NCBI GenBank assembly: GCA_965220185.1
Contig: OZ244807.1
Location: 496,001-560,000, forward strand
Origin: Azotimanducus sp965220185
GTDB taxonomy: Bacteria; Pseudomonadota; Gammaproteobacteria; Pseudomonadales; Azotimanducaceae
Length of the DNA stretch: 64,000 nucleotides
Reading direction: 5' to 3'
The position numbers were made by a program, and so were the translations under genes. Below, piece by piece: positions 17,794 to 27,800 of the stretch (within the stretch, counting starts at the first letter, position 1; each line of letters opens with the position of its first letter). The notes beneath the pieces were generated by a model that made no database searches, was not told the origin of the DNA, and worked only from the letters and a program-made list of their open reading frames with translations.

Positions 17794-20700
17794 ATGAAGC
17801 GAGGTCTGCTTGCTACGAGTTGTGCATTCGCACTTACGTATCCATCAGCCGCGCTGTTCGCTGAGGAACAAGCAAATCGTCAAATTGAAGAAGTCACTGT
17901 GACGGCGGAGCGTCGGGAATCAACCGTGCAGGACACGGCGATCTCGATCACCGCCTTCACCGATGAATTCTTGGAAGACTTCGGGATTCGCAACCAGGAA
18001 GATTTGCAGAACTACATTCCTGCGACGACCATCCAGCCGTATGACCTGTCGATTCGAGGCATTGGTCGTCTGTTCCGCGCCTTGGGTGGCGATCCGGGCG
18101 TGGCGACCTACATCAACGGCACCTACTCGGAGGACTTCGGCATTGTCTCAACCGAAGGTGGCCTCTACGACATCGAGCGCATCGAGGTGCTGCGCGGTCC
18201 GCAGGGGACGCTCTACGGCCGCAACGGCATTGGCGGGGCGGTCAACTTCCACAGCCGCAAGCCGCACGGAGAAATTGAAGGGCATGCGCGCACCGTCTTC
18301 GGCAGCCACCAAACGCAGGACATATACGGCACGCTCAACTTCCCGATCATCAAGGACACGCTGCTGGCGCGCGTCAACGCCACTCAGCGTGACCGAGGCG
18401 GCACGGTGAACGACCTCACACAGGGCAATCCACACATCAACGATTGGGGCGACAGGAACTACGCGCTCTCGCTTCGCTGGCTGCCGAGCGACACAATCAC
18501 CATGGATCTGCGAGTCAATGACCGTGACTATGATCGCAGGATTTCCGGTGCGCAAGGTGCTGGCGCCGTGCTGATCAGCGAAAACGGCGGCATGGGCGAT
18601 GAGATCACTGGCGGCCAGCGCAACACGAGCGCGATGGTGCATGGCTATCGACCAGTTGATCCGAACGCGGGCATGTGCGATTCGCAGGTGCCAGCGCCAG
18701 TGCGGACGGTCGGCGGCATGCCAAGCCCGAACTGCGTCATTGCAGGCCGGGAGGTGTTTGATTTTACTTGGGATGGCATCACGCGCTACGGGCAGCGACT
18801 GGTGCCGGGCATTGATCCAGCAGGGCTACAGTACGACCCAGCGACCGGCGGCCCTGACTATAGCGAGTTGCAGACGGCTTTCGGGCGCCCCAACTATGCC
18901 TACAACTGGTGGAATCCCTTGGCGGATCCGGAAATCAATGAGGGCCTCGACGCTGGTCTGCTTGGCAATGGTGTGACCGTGCCAAGTTTGACGGGTAGCG
19001 AGATCGTCACCAACACCAATGGCCACAATAACGAGTTCTTTGATCACAACGCTGCGTATTTCAATGCCGAGTGGGTGGCGACAGAATGGCTCACCGTGAA
19101 CTACATCGGCCAGTACACGGATTACTTCTACTCGCGCGTCACCGATGATGACCGCACTGGCAACTACTACGACCAGCAGTTTTACGCCGGGCAGCAGAAC
19201 GAGAACTATCAGCACGAGATTCAGTTCTTCATCGATATCGGCGCGGATATTCAAATTACGTCTGGCCTCTTCTGGTTTGGCAACGACATCCGGCAACAGC
19301 TTGACTATTACTCGCCTGAAGGCTGGTCCCGCTACACTGAGCCTGCGGCCTATGGGGAGAATCATGTTGCGCTTGCCGCGCAGGCTCTGAATCCTGACAC
19401 ACAAACAAGCACTTACCCCGCGTTTACGGACTTGACTGGCGCACTCGGACAGCTTCACGCTTTTTCTGCGCGCGACTATCTGAGAAGTGGCGGCGCGCCA
19501 GTTGGCATCGGCAACCTTATCCCCGCCTTTGGCGCTCAAGGCACGCTCGGCGGCATCAATCTGAAGAACGTCATTGCAGCCCCGCAATTTAGCGACCCGA
19601 GCATCATCGAGTCCTCGCTGCTCTATTCGCTCTGGTTCGGAGATGCCGACAGCGCAGTGACCAAAGGCGAGCCGACGCCGGGTACGACCTTCGTCTGGGA
19701 CACGACGAATGAGACCGATGCCTTTGCCGTCTACGCCCAAGGCGAATGGCAAATAACGCCAAGATGGGCGGTTACCGCAGGCATCCGACTTGCCCAGGAC
19801 GACAAACAGGCAACCGAGGCGGTGCTCTTGTACAACGAGATTCCCTTGAGCCCGGGGGCGCTCTATGCGTTCAACCGCAGCACGGATGCGATCAATTCCA
19901 AAGGTGAACCGACAGGTCGGCAGCATATCCGCTTCACCGGCATTCCCATCGGGCGGTCTGCGTGGCGCAGCATGGAAAACGATTTCGAGGACACCACCTG
20001 GCGCGTCAACATCGACTTCACGCCAAACGACGATGTGCTGACCTATTTCTCGGTGACTACAGGCTACCGCGCTGGCGGCTTCAACCTCGGCTATTACTCC
20101 GCGGTGCCGACCTACGAGCCAGAGACGCTCACCGCCTATGAACTCGGCTACAAGGGCCGAATGCTTGGCAACACGATGCAGGTCAACGCATCGGTCTACT
20201 TCTATGACTATGAAGACATCCATCTGCAGTCGGTGGGGCGCAGCATTCTTGGTGGATTTAATACCTCGGTGGTCAATGGCCCGAAAGCCGAGACTCGCGG
20301 CTTGGAGCTCGAAGGCTTGTGGCTGGCGACCGACGACCTGACCTTGGGTTTGACGTACAGCTACACCGACTCGGAGTATGTTGAGGAGTATGTGCTGCAA
20401 GGTGCCGAGGGTGTCGTCGCATCTACCAATCCCTTCGCGCCGTCCTCGCTTTACACCCCGCAGGAACTGCTCTATTCGATCAAGGGCAAGCAGCTGCCGC
20501 GCGTGCCGGAGCACAAGGTTAATGCCTGGGCTGAGTATGGCTGGTCACTTGGCGGTCTCGGCAACATGGTGCTGGCGAGCACCTTCTCTTGGACTGACGA
20601 GTTTCCTGCAGCGGGACGTCCGGTTGGCGACCTCCCCATCGACACAGCGCCAGCCTTTATGCGTTGGGATGCGCGTCTTGGCTGGGCAAGCGCCGATGAG

Positions 20701-20862
20701 GTCTGGGAGATCATCGGCTTTGTCAACAACATCACTGATGAGATCGGCATTCGCAACGTCTTCACCTACGATGAGCAGCAAGGCTATCGCCGCGTGATCG
20801 AGCCGACGCTGCCGCGCATGATGGGTGTTGAGGTCCAATACAGATTCGGCGCTTTCAAATAG
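17794..20862 (+). CDS. TonB-dependent receptor 2
   Basis: This 1022-residue receptor has a short signal peptide, the TonB box IEEVTVTAERR at 31-41, plug motif LRGPQGTLYGRNGIGG and a barrel. It has a strong ribosome site (AAGGAGAG) before ATG 17794. It lies 51 bases after receptor 1 and 110 bases before a ureohydrolase gene on the same strand, suggesting a substrate uptake-and-breakdown unit. The long open frame on the opposite strand (18826-20514) is a composition shadow. Confidence 0.88.
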   Translation: MKRGLLATSCAFALTYPSAALFAEEQANRQIEEVTVTAERRESTVQDTAISITAFTDEFLEDFGIRNQEDLQNYIPATTIQPYDLSIRGIGRLFRALGGDPGVATYINGTYSEDFGIVSTEGGLYDIERIEVLRGPQGTLYGRNGIGGAVNFHSRKPHGEIEGHARTVFGSHQTQDIYGTLNFPIIKDTLLARVNATQRDRGGTVNDLTQGNPHINDWGDRNYALSLRWLPSDTITMDLRVNDRDYDRRISGAQGAGAVLISENGGMGDEITGGQRNTSAMVHGYRPVDPNAGMCDSQVPAPVRTVGGMPSPNCVIAGREVFDFTWDGITRYGQRLVPGIDPAGLQYDPATGGPDYSELQTAFGRPNYAYNWWNPLADPEINEGLDAGLLGNGVTVPSLTGSEIVTNTNGHNNEFFDHNAAYFNAEWVATEWLTVNYIGQYTDYFYSRVTDDDRTGNYYDQQFYAGQQNENYQHEIQFFIDIGADIQITSGLFWFGNDIRQQLDYYSPEGWSRYTEPAAYGENHVALAAQALNPDTQTSTYPAFTDLTGALGQLHAFSARDYLRSGGAPVGIGNLIPAFGAQGTLGGINLKNVIAAPQFSDPSIIESSLLYSLWFGDADSAVTKGEPTPGTTFVWDTTNETDAFAVYAQGEWQITPRWAVTAGIRLAQDDKQATEAVLLYNEIPLSPGALYAFNRSTDAINSKGEPTGRQHIRFTGIPIGRSAWRSMENDFEDTTWRVNIDFTPNDDVLTYFSVTTGYRAGGFNLGYYSAVPTYEPETLTAYELGYKGRMLGNTMQVNASVYFYDYEDIHLQSVGRSILGGFNTSVVNGPKAETRGLELEGLWLATDDLTLGLTYSYTDSEYVEEYVLQGAEGVVASTNPFAPSSLYTPQELLYSIKGKQLPRVPEHKVNAWAEYGWSLGGLGNMVLASTFSWTDEFPAAGRPVGDLPIDTAPAFMRWDARLGWASADEVWEIIGFVNNITDEIGIRNVFTYDEQQGYRRVIEPTLPRMMGVEVQYRFGAFK

Positions 20863-20972
20863 GCGTGGGGTCAGGCACGACAGGCCAAGCCACCAACATC
20901 GTTCACACGGACGAGCTACAGCACCTAAGCCCGTTCGTTCAGGGTCACTCGCGTTGGACAATTCTGTAAGCG

Positions 20973-21980
20973 ATGGATCAGAACAAGCTCAAACGCCTGC
21001 GCGCCGCTTACGGCGAAGGCAAGGCTGATGAATCCTTGAACGAGCGTTTCAATCAGGTGGCGAAGGCGGCGTTTGACGAATCCGGCAGCCGTGCCCAGCC
21101 TTACGCAGGCGTTCCGACGCTGCTCGATGCGCCCTATCAGGCGTCATTGGACAACCTCGACATCTCGCTGATTGGCGTGCCGACCGACCTCGGCGTCACC
21201 AATCGGCCGGGCGCCCGCTTCGGACCGCGGGCGCTACGCGCCATCGAACGTATCGGCCTCTACAATCATGTGCTCGATGTGCTGCCGAGCGAGCACCACC
21301 GCATTGCCGACATCGGAGATGTCACATTTCGTAGCCGCTATGACTTGGAAATGGTCATGGATGACATCGAAGCCTATTTCGGACGTGTGCGCGAGGCGGG
21401 CGTGCGCACGCTCGCCGCTGGTGGCGATCATTCGATTACCTATCCTATCCTGCGCGCACTTGGGTCTGACGAGCCAGTCGGCCTTATTCACATCGATGCC
21501 CACTGCGACACCATGGGCGAGATGGACTGCACCAAGTTTCATCATGGCGGCCCGTTCCGCTACGCCGTGCTCGATGGCGTACTCGACCCGGACCGCTGCG
21601 TGCAAATCGGCATTCGCGGCCCGTCTGAGTACCTCTGGGAGTTTTCCTACGACTCCGGCATGACCGTCATTCACGCTGAGGATGTGGATCGAACGGGTGT
21701 CGAGGCCGTCATCGCCAAGGCGCGCGAGGTCGTTGGAGATGGCGCGACCTATGTCAGCCTCGATGTCGATGGCATCGACCCTGCCTTTACCCCTGGCACT
21801 GGTACGCCCGAAGTCGGCGGCCTCACGCCGCGCGAAGTGCAGACGATCCTGCGCGGCTGCAAAGGCGTCAATGTCATCGGTGGCGATGTTGTCGAAGTCG
21901 CGCCCGAATATGATCCAGGCTCAGTCACCGCTCAAGTCGGTGCGCAGATGCTCTTTGAGATTCTATGCTTGATGGTGTAG
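20973..21980 (+). CDS. ureohydrolase (agmatinase/arginase family)
   Basis: This 335-residue binuclear manganese ureohydrolase has all metal motifs: GGDHS (about 149-153), HIDAHCDT (about 173-180) and SLDVDGIDP (about 264-272). These enzymes release urea from arginine, agmatine, guanidinobutyrate or related guanidino compounds. The exact substrate cannot be assigned. The length is longer than E. coli SpeB, closer to guanidinobutyrase/agmatinase-like members. Its place after two TonB receptors suggests that a guanidino compound may be the imported nutrient; this is inference. Confidence 0.82.
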   Translation: MDQNKLKRLRAAYGEGKADESLNERFNQVAKAAFDESGSRAQPYAGVPTLLDAPYQASLDNLDISLIGVPTDLGVTNRPGARFGPRALRAIERIGLYNHVLDVLPSEHHRIADIGDVTFRSRYDLEMVMDDIEAYFGRVREAGVRTLAAGGDHSITYPILRALGSDEPVGLIHIDAHCDTMGEMDCTKFHHGGPFRYAVLDGVLDPDRCVQIGIRGPSEYLWEFSYDSGMTVIHAEDVDRTGVEAVIAKAREVVGDGATYVSLDVDGIDPAFTPGTGTPEVGGLTPREVQTILRGCKGVNVIGGDVVEVAPEYDPGSVTAQVGAQMLFEILCLMV

Positions 21981-22084
21981 TTGTTGAAATTTCTCTCGGG
22001 TCACCATTGAAGGTCATCATTGTCGGAGATTGGCGCCACCAGACAAGCGAATCTCTATGTCAACACCGGGCACGACGCCTAAAA

Positions 22085-22112
22085 CCCACGAATTAACCGG
22101 ACGGAGCACTAG
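22085..22112. mobile_element. remnant end of family-A CTAG element
   Basis: This 28-base stretch matches the right terminus of the family-A MITE at 50742-50769 (CACGAATTAACCGGAC then a variable part and CTAG). No opposite end is present nearby. Its terminal CTAG (22109-22112) contains the TAG stop codon of fur on the minus strand. Confidence 0.55.
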
Positions 22113-22531
22113 GAATTGTTCTTCCGAACATACAGCACCAGCGCGTGATCGACGAGTTCATACCCGTGCTGCTCCGCGATTTCGCGTTGTAGGATTTCGA
22201 TTTCCTCATGGACAAACTCGATCACTTCGCCTGAGTCAACATCCACCATGTGGTCGTGATGTTCAATGCTGGCAAGCTCGTAGACCGAATGACCGTCATC
22301 GAAATTGTGCTTATCCAAAATCCCGGCCGCCTCGAACTGCGTCAGCACGCGATAGATGGTGGCAAGACCGATCGAAGCGTCCGAGTCCAAAACCTTGCGG
22401 TAGACATCCTCGGCGCTCATATGGCGCTCGTCTGACTCTTCGAAAATCTCAAGCACGCGAAGGCGCGGCAAGGTTACCTTGAGACCAGCCTTTTGCAGAT
22501 CTTTGCCAGTGATGGAGCCAGCGATTGGCAC
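22109..22531 (-). CDS. fur: ferric uptake regulator Fur
   Basis: This is a Fur-family iron-responsive repressor of about 140 residues: KAGLKVTLPRLRVLEIFE, SAEDVYRKV, GLATIYRVLTQFEAAGI, and the metal-site HHDHMVDVDSGEVIEF. Fur-Fe2+ represses iron uptake genes including TonB receptors. The residues equivalent to the zinc-binding Cys pair of E. coli Fur (CxxC) are V and S here, so that structural zinc site is lost. The start is uncertain: I choose GTG 22531 by alignment with known Fur N-termini, since the extension to 22630 looks non-coding and overlaps DUF2235. Its TAG stop lies in an element-end CTAG. Confidence 0.9.
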   Translation of the reverse strand: MPIAGSITGKDLQKAGLKVTLPRLRVLEIFEESDERHMSAEDVYRKVLDSDASIGLATIYRVLTQFEAAGILDKHNFDDGHSVYELASIEHHDHMVDVDSGEVIEFVHEEIEILQREIAEQHGYELVDHALVLYVRKNNS

Positions 22532-22559
22532 ACCAGTGCTCAAATTCAATCGGGCTGCA

Positions 22560-23717
22560 TTATGGCACAGGCATCGCGCTTGGGTGTTGGGCAGGCGGTT
22601 GCTTTTCAAGCAAACCTGCGATGCCATCAATCGGGTTTTCGGTCACGCTTCCGTCGGCAAGCAGCAGACGAAATCGCAAGCCTCTGAGCGCGTTCGGACG
22701 GTAGCCCGATACTTGCGCAAATCGCGCGCCGACGCTGTAGTGTACGATTGGCGCATCCGACGGGTCGCTGCTCGGATGGTCGTTGATGCGCACACAAACC
22801 TTTCGCGGCGCTTCCTTGCCGACTTTGACCATGAGTCCGGAGTGAGAATGCAGTGCGCCGTGCGTCATGGGATGCACGAGCAGGTCATCAAGGTCGATGC
22901 TGGACAGGGCATCGCCTCTATTCCGCAAGAGCGCTTGCAGTGACTTGCGCGTGCCGGAGTCTATCCGCACGTCAGGCCCGAGCGCCCTTCGGCACTCGCT
23001 CATCATGAACGCAAGCGCAATGTCTGAGAGCCCGTCAAGCCAATAGCCGCCGCCGACATCGCTGTGTACGCCCGGAAACCATGCTTCGAGAATGCGATCA
23101 GGATTGCTTTCATCCTTATTGATCTGCGTCGGCGTGAATGGAATGCGCGTCTCGTCGAGCGCAAGAAGATGCACTCCCCGCCGCACGCCTTGGTGCAGGC
23201 TGCCATTCTCGAACACGATATCGGTGCGTATGCGCTCGCCTTTGCGATGCACGCCGCCAAGCGCGGCTACGGTATCGAAGAGCCCAAGGAACGCGACTTC
23301 ATCGCTTAAGTTCTCTTCGAGTATCTGGGAGACAAACTTGCGCGCAAGCGCCGCGCCTCGGCTGAAGCCAAAGACGAGGACTCGATCACCGCGTTCATAG
23401 GCGTTGAGAAAATCACTACGGGCAGCGCTGAGTATTCTCCTCGCGTCTCCGAAGCGTGGTGCCACCATCATATTGACGACAGAAACGAGGCGGCTCTTCA
23501 GGCGTGTGCCGATGCCGCTGTAGTAGAAGTTGCGTTGCGGATTGCCCGCAAGCGTTGATGTGAACCCGCTACCTTCAAGGCTGCCGCCCATCAGGATGTG
23601 CAGCTTGAGAACATTGCTGATGCTCTCATCTTTGGTGAAGCCGCTGGCGTCAGCCGGTTCATTGCCAGTGCCGTCGAAGCTGAAGACAAGAGTCTTGGGG
23701 TGTGTTTCAGCCTGCAT
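22560..23717 (-). CDS. DUF2235 alpha/beta hydrolase
   Basis: This 385-residue DUF2235 protein has the conserved start FSFDGTGNEP (about 13-21), the nucleophile elbow GFSRG (117-121) and FLGLFDTVAALGG. Relatives include type VI secretion phospholipase effectors (Tle1-like) as well as many uncharacterised intracellular hydrolases. No VgrG, PAAR, Hcp or immunity gene is in the window, so an effector role is unsupported. It lies 28 bases upstream of fur on the same strand and may be co-transcribed. Confidence 0.75.
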   Translation of the reverse strand: MQAETHPKTLVFSFDGTGNEPADASGFTKDESISNVLKLHILMGGSLEGSGFTSTLAGNPQRNFYYSGIGTRLKSRLVSVVNMMVAPRFGDARRILSAARSDFLNAYERGDRVLVFGFSRGAALARKFVSQILEENLSDEVAFLGLFDTVAALGGVHRKGERIRTDIVFENGSLHQGVRRGVHLLALDETRIPFTPTQINKDESNPDRILEAWFPGVHSDVGGGYWLDGLSDIALAFMMSECRRALGPDVRIDSGTRKSLQALLRNRGDALSSIDLDDLLVHPMTHGALHSHSGLMVKVGKEAPRKVCVRINDHPSSDPSDAPIVHYSVGARFAQVSGYRPNALRGLRFRLLLADGSVTENPIDGIAGLLEKQPPAQHPSAMPVP

Positions 23718-23810
23718 ATCTTCAGACTCGAAGAAAGAGGCGCTATGTTGACTTCACTATTCGTCTGATTGCAAGCCGGTACACCCGCTTGATCGACTGT
23801 TTGCAAATCA

Positions 23811-23819
23811 TGCTATAGT
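23811..23819 (+). promoter_or_regulatory. extended -10 promoter of the poly-C gene
   Basis: TGC-TATAGT (23811-23819) is an extended -10 element 34 bases before the ATG at 23854. A TTGATC lies 19 bases further upstream, which is long for a -35, so the extended -10 probably carries the activity. Confidence 0.45.
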
Positions 23820-23853
23820 ACAAGCGATTTCCGATCTTTTTGAGGAAAACGCA

Positions 23854-24520
23854 ATGAGAAAAGAGTTTACCCCCCCCCCCTCTCGCTAAATTAGCATCCC
23901 TCCTGCTGCTGGCGCTGCTAGCCGGGACAGCGCACGCGCAGCTAGTCATTCCGGCGACCACCGGAACGGAAGCCTGCACACAGGGCGTGACAGAGACAAG
24001 AGCGACGGCATTTAGCCTCGGGACCCCTACACAAAACAGTCTGACATTCACCCGGCCAGCGGTCACATTGAACGATCTCAAAACCTGGTCGGGCAATCCC
24101 GGATTAGTCTCAGGCACCCTTTATGTGGGGGTTCAAGAAGGTGGAAGGGGTTTCCCAAATCAGAGAACAAGTTTCACAGCCCCCTCAACCTCTCAACAGT
24201 CCATCACCTTCTCCAACCTGAAGAAGAATACGCGCTACACAGTCGTTGTGTACGCTAGTTCTTATGAAAATCCGGGTGTCCGCCGCTGCTTCAAGACCCG
24301 CGGCGAGTTCACCAACGCCGAGCAGAACCTGCAGCCTGACGGCAGCGCCGACCTCACGAAGTTCGGCCGCACCGGGTGCTTCGCGGTGGCGAGCACCCGG
24401 CAGGACATCGCGGACTGCATGTGCAACGGCACGCGCGGCGGCACCCTGATCCTCGCCGGCCAGACTACGGGGAGCCAGGCGGCCAGGCAGCACTGGGGAT
24501 GCCCCGACCTCGACAGCTAA
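23854..24520 (+). CDS. secreted FN3-like protein with poly-C frameshift tract (currently out of frame)
   Basis: ATG 23854 follows GAGG at 8 bases and reads MRKEFTPPP, then hits TAA because of an 11-base C run. If the run had 10 (or 13) C, the frame would continue LAKLASLLLLALLAGTAHAQ, a textbook signal peptide, into a 190-residue mature part ending at 24520. That part has a fibronectin-like strand pattern (SITFSNLKKNTRYTVVVYAS) and six cysteines, possibly disulfides. The 3' half is much richer in GC than the 5' half. I read it as a secreted protein that is OFF in this sequence and possibly phase-variable; simple decay or a sequencing error in the homopolymer are alternatives. No specific family was recognised. 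Confidence 0.6.
23870..23880 (+). repeat. poly-C tract (C11)
   Basis: Eleven consecutive C residues lie inside the signal-peptide coding region of the gene at 23854. A change of -1 or +2 puts the downstream 600 bases in frame with a well-placed start codon and ribosome site, which is the hallmark of a slipped-strand contingency locus. Confidence 0.75.
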
Positions 24521-24839
24521 GCGAACAGCTAAAAGCGAGTGCCGGGCGATGGCCGGCGGCGGCGGGGCGGGCAGCGCTTCCAGCAACTGGATTCTATCGC
24601 AAGTTAATAGTATGGTGGGCTTGTGGGCCTCGCCATCCCAAGCGTGTCGGTAAGAAGTTCACCACAGTGCCCGCAGCACATCTCGCTGTGTATGTTACAT
24701 TTCGCAATATGTCGCTCGGGAAGTCTGCGTTTCGAGCCTCAAGACACGTATTCAAGTTCTGAGCATTGTGCGCCCCCCGAGAGTGCGCTCGTTTGGAGCA
24801 GCGAGGCAAGTCAAGTAATTCCAAAAGGAGGTCTTTGCC
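24521..24839. other. intergenic region, no gene seen
   Basis: Nothing coding was recognised in these 319 bases. The first 60 bases are very GC-rich, with a weak GCCGG/CCGGC hairpin not followed by a T run, so it is not a convincing terminator. The last bases carry the AAAGGAGG ribosome site of receptor 3. Confidence 0.4.
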
Positions 24840-27800
24840 ATGAAGTCGATCGGAGTGACGCGAGGGTGGGTGTTGTTCGCGTGTTTGATTGGAGGGTGGG
24901 GGGCAATGTTCGTGTCTGGTGCCTTGCACGGGCAGGAGGACTCCGAGGCAAATGACGAAGAGATGAGCTCGCAAGTCGTGGCAGAAGACACCCAAGCGGC
25001 ATCAATTGATCGAGGTGCGCAGAGTATTGAAGAAGTAGTTGTGACCGGCTCTCGGCTAAAGCGCGATACGTTTTCAAGCATCGCGCCGTTGCAGATCATC
25101 ACAAGCGAAGTATCGCGCGAGGCTGGGTTGATTGATGCCGCAGACATCCTTCAAGGATCAACCACCGCGTCTGGTCAGCAAGTTGATTTGACCTTTCAAG
25201 GGTTTGTATTGGATAACGGGCCGGGTGCCTCAACCATTAATCTTCGTGGCCTTGATCCTCAGCGGACACTCGTACTGGTCAACAGTCGCAGGATGGCGCC
25301 TGCCGGTGTGGAAGGCGCACCCACTTCGCCGGACTTGAATCTGGTGCCTGCATCCCTGGTGCAGCAGTATGAGCTGCTATTGGACGGCGCTTCATCGATT
25401 TACGGTTCGGATGCGGTTGCGGGAGTTGTGAATGCGGTGTTACGAAAAGACTTTGATGGATTTGAGTTTGAGACTTACTCCACCGTGCCGACGCGCGACA
25501 ACGGCGAAGAACATCTCTTGAGCCTGACCTGGGGTCGAAACTTCGATAGAGGACATGTTGGCGTTGCGGTCGAATACACAGAGTCAGATCCGGTGACATT
25601 TGATGATCGACCTTGGACATCCGGTTGCTTGAGGCATGCGGAAATCGATGAGACGGGCAGGATACGCACCCTTGATATTTCTGAACAAGTGAATTTTGGC
25701 ATGAAGACAACCGATTGCGTCAGTCAGTCTTGGGTCGCCCGCGTATTTCAGGACGATCCGAGGCTTGGCACAGGCTCGATCTATTACACGCCGGGATACA
25801 GCAATGGCGGTTGGAAGAATTTTTCTGAAGGAAGCACGCCGTGGTTCGGGGTTGATGGCGATGGTGATGGCGAAACAGACCTTAGCTATATTGACTACTC
25901 ATTGAACGGCAAGGAGCAGTTCCGCTACCTGTACCCGGATTTTAAGCAAGCAAGCGTGATGTCTTATGGTGAATACACCTTTGAAGGAGAAATGAACCTC
26001 ACCCCATACTACGAAGTGCTTTGGTCCGAACGTAATGTCTTCAATAACACCGGAGCAGCCACAATCGCGCCCGATGTGCCCGCCAACAACCCCTTCAATC
26101 TATGCAATCCGGCGACTGAGAACGGCGTGGACTGTGGCGAAGCTCAGAGCGCGCTGTACACGAATCCAAATGTGGTGAAGGCTTTTGCGGAGCGCTGGGG
26201 AGCCTTTTGCGCGGCACAAGGATTGTCGCCAGAGAATTGCCTCGTCGCATTTGACTTTGTGCCCGGGCCAATCGGCGCTGTTCCAACAAACCCAATACTT
26301 GCTGTGCAAGGAGACCGGAACAACGCTGATGTGAATCTTTGGCAAGGGCGTCTGGTAGTTGGCGCAACGGCAGACCTGCCTTTTGTCAATTTTGCCGGTA
26401 CACGCGACTGGTCGATGGACGTATCCCTCTCTTACTCCAAATCAAGCGGCACTGCGAGCAGGGTGGGTATTCGAGATGACCGGTTGAACCTTGCCCTTGG
26501 AAATTACTCCTCCACTGACACGCCTTGCCAGAACGATACAGACGAAGCATTGGCAGATGATGCGGCCGTAGGATGCGTTCCTGTCAATTTGTTTGCCCCC
26601 TCACTGTATCCTCTCGATACGCTTATTGGAGACTTCGCAACAGCGGTCGAGCGCAACTACTTGATGGACAGCCGCGACTTCAAGACCGAGTATGAACAAA
26701 CTGTATTGACAGGATTCGTCACTGGCACGGCTTTTGACCTTCCCGGAGGCCCTGTTGATATTGGCATTGGCTTGGAGTGGCGAAAGGACGAAATCAACTC
26801 ACTCCCGGACCATATCGCAGCGCAAGGCCTCATGTATGGCTATTTTTCAGATGGCGGAGCAGTCGGAGACAAGATCACCAAGGAAGCCTTCTTTGAAGCT
26901 GAATTTCCCATCCTTGCGGGCATCACTTTGATTGAAGAACTCACGCTCAACCTCTCGGCGCGGCTGACGGATGATGAGTTCTATGGTTCGGCGTTGACGG
27001 AATCTGTCAAGCTTGCATATAGGCCGTTTAGTTCTTTGCTGGTGCGCAGCACCTACGGCACTTCTTATCGCGCACCCAACTTGCGAGAGATTTTCCTACA
27101 GTATCAGACTGGGTTTTTGACGTTGTTTGATCCATGCCTTATTCCGGAAGCTGCGATAGATGAACTATCTGGTGGATACAATCCAGAGAAGGATGAGCGG
27201 GAGGCGCAGGTGCTGGAGAACTGTCGGGCGAACGGGGTGGATCCGACGGTTGCGAACAACAATGGCAATAACTCCTACGATGTTGAATTGGCTGAAACTG
27301 GAAGCTTGGATATTGACGAAGAAACTTCACGTTCCTGGACGGCGGGGTTTTCGTGGGAGCAGCCTTTCACCAATGAATTTGAGTTTGCGGCAGGGGCCAC
27401 CTATTACAACATTGAAGTGAGAGATACCATTGTCAAGCCGGGTGGTCAGTTCACAATCTATGATTGCTACCTCTCGCTCACAGGATTAAGTCCGTTTTGC
27501 GACAACATAAGACGGGATTTGTCAGACCCGACAAAGCCCTTTATAGAGTTCATAGATTTAGCTTACGCGAACCGCGATACAGATGAAGTGACAGGGATCG
27601 ACATTAACGCGACATTGAGTGACACGCTCACCGTGTTCGAGCGGCCATTTGAGATTCACCTGGACTTTGCGGCCCATCGACTCTTGGAGGTGTACACCTT
27701 TGATGATGCGACAGGAACGCCTGAGGAGCAGTTCTACGAGGGCGAATGGCAATTCCCTGACTGGAAGTATCAAATTGGCGTGAGGGTAGATTGGGATAAG

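Noticed and set aside
18826..20514. 562-residue open frame on the minus strand
   Set aside because: It lies wholly antisense to receptor 2, lacks any recognisable domain, and is the expected shadow of a GC-rich gene.
22560..23717. DUF2235 protein as a type VI secretion effector
   Set aside because: No VgrG, PAAR, Hcp or immunity gene nearby; the family also contains many non-secreted members.
24540..24580. GC-rich hairpin after the poly-C gene as a rho-independent terminator
   Set aside because: The stem is short (GCCGG/CCGGC) and no T run follows.
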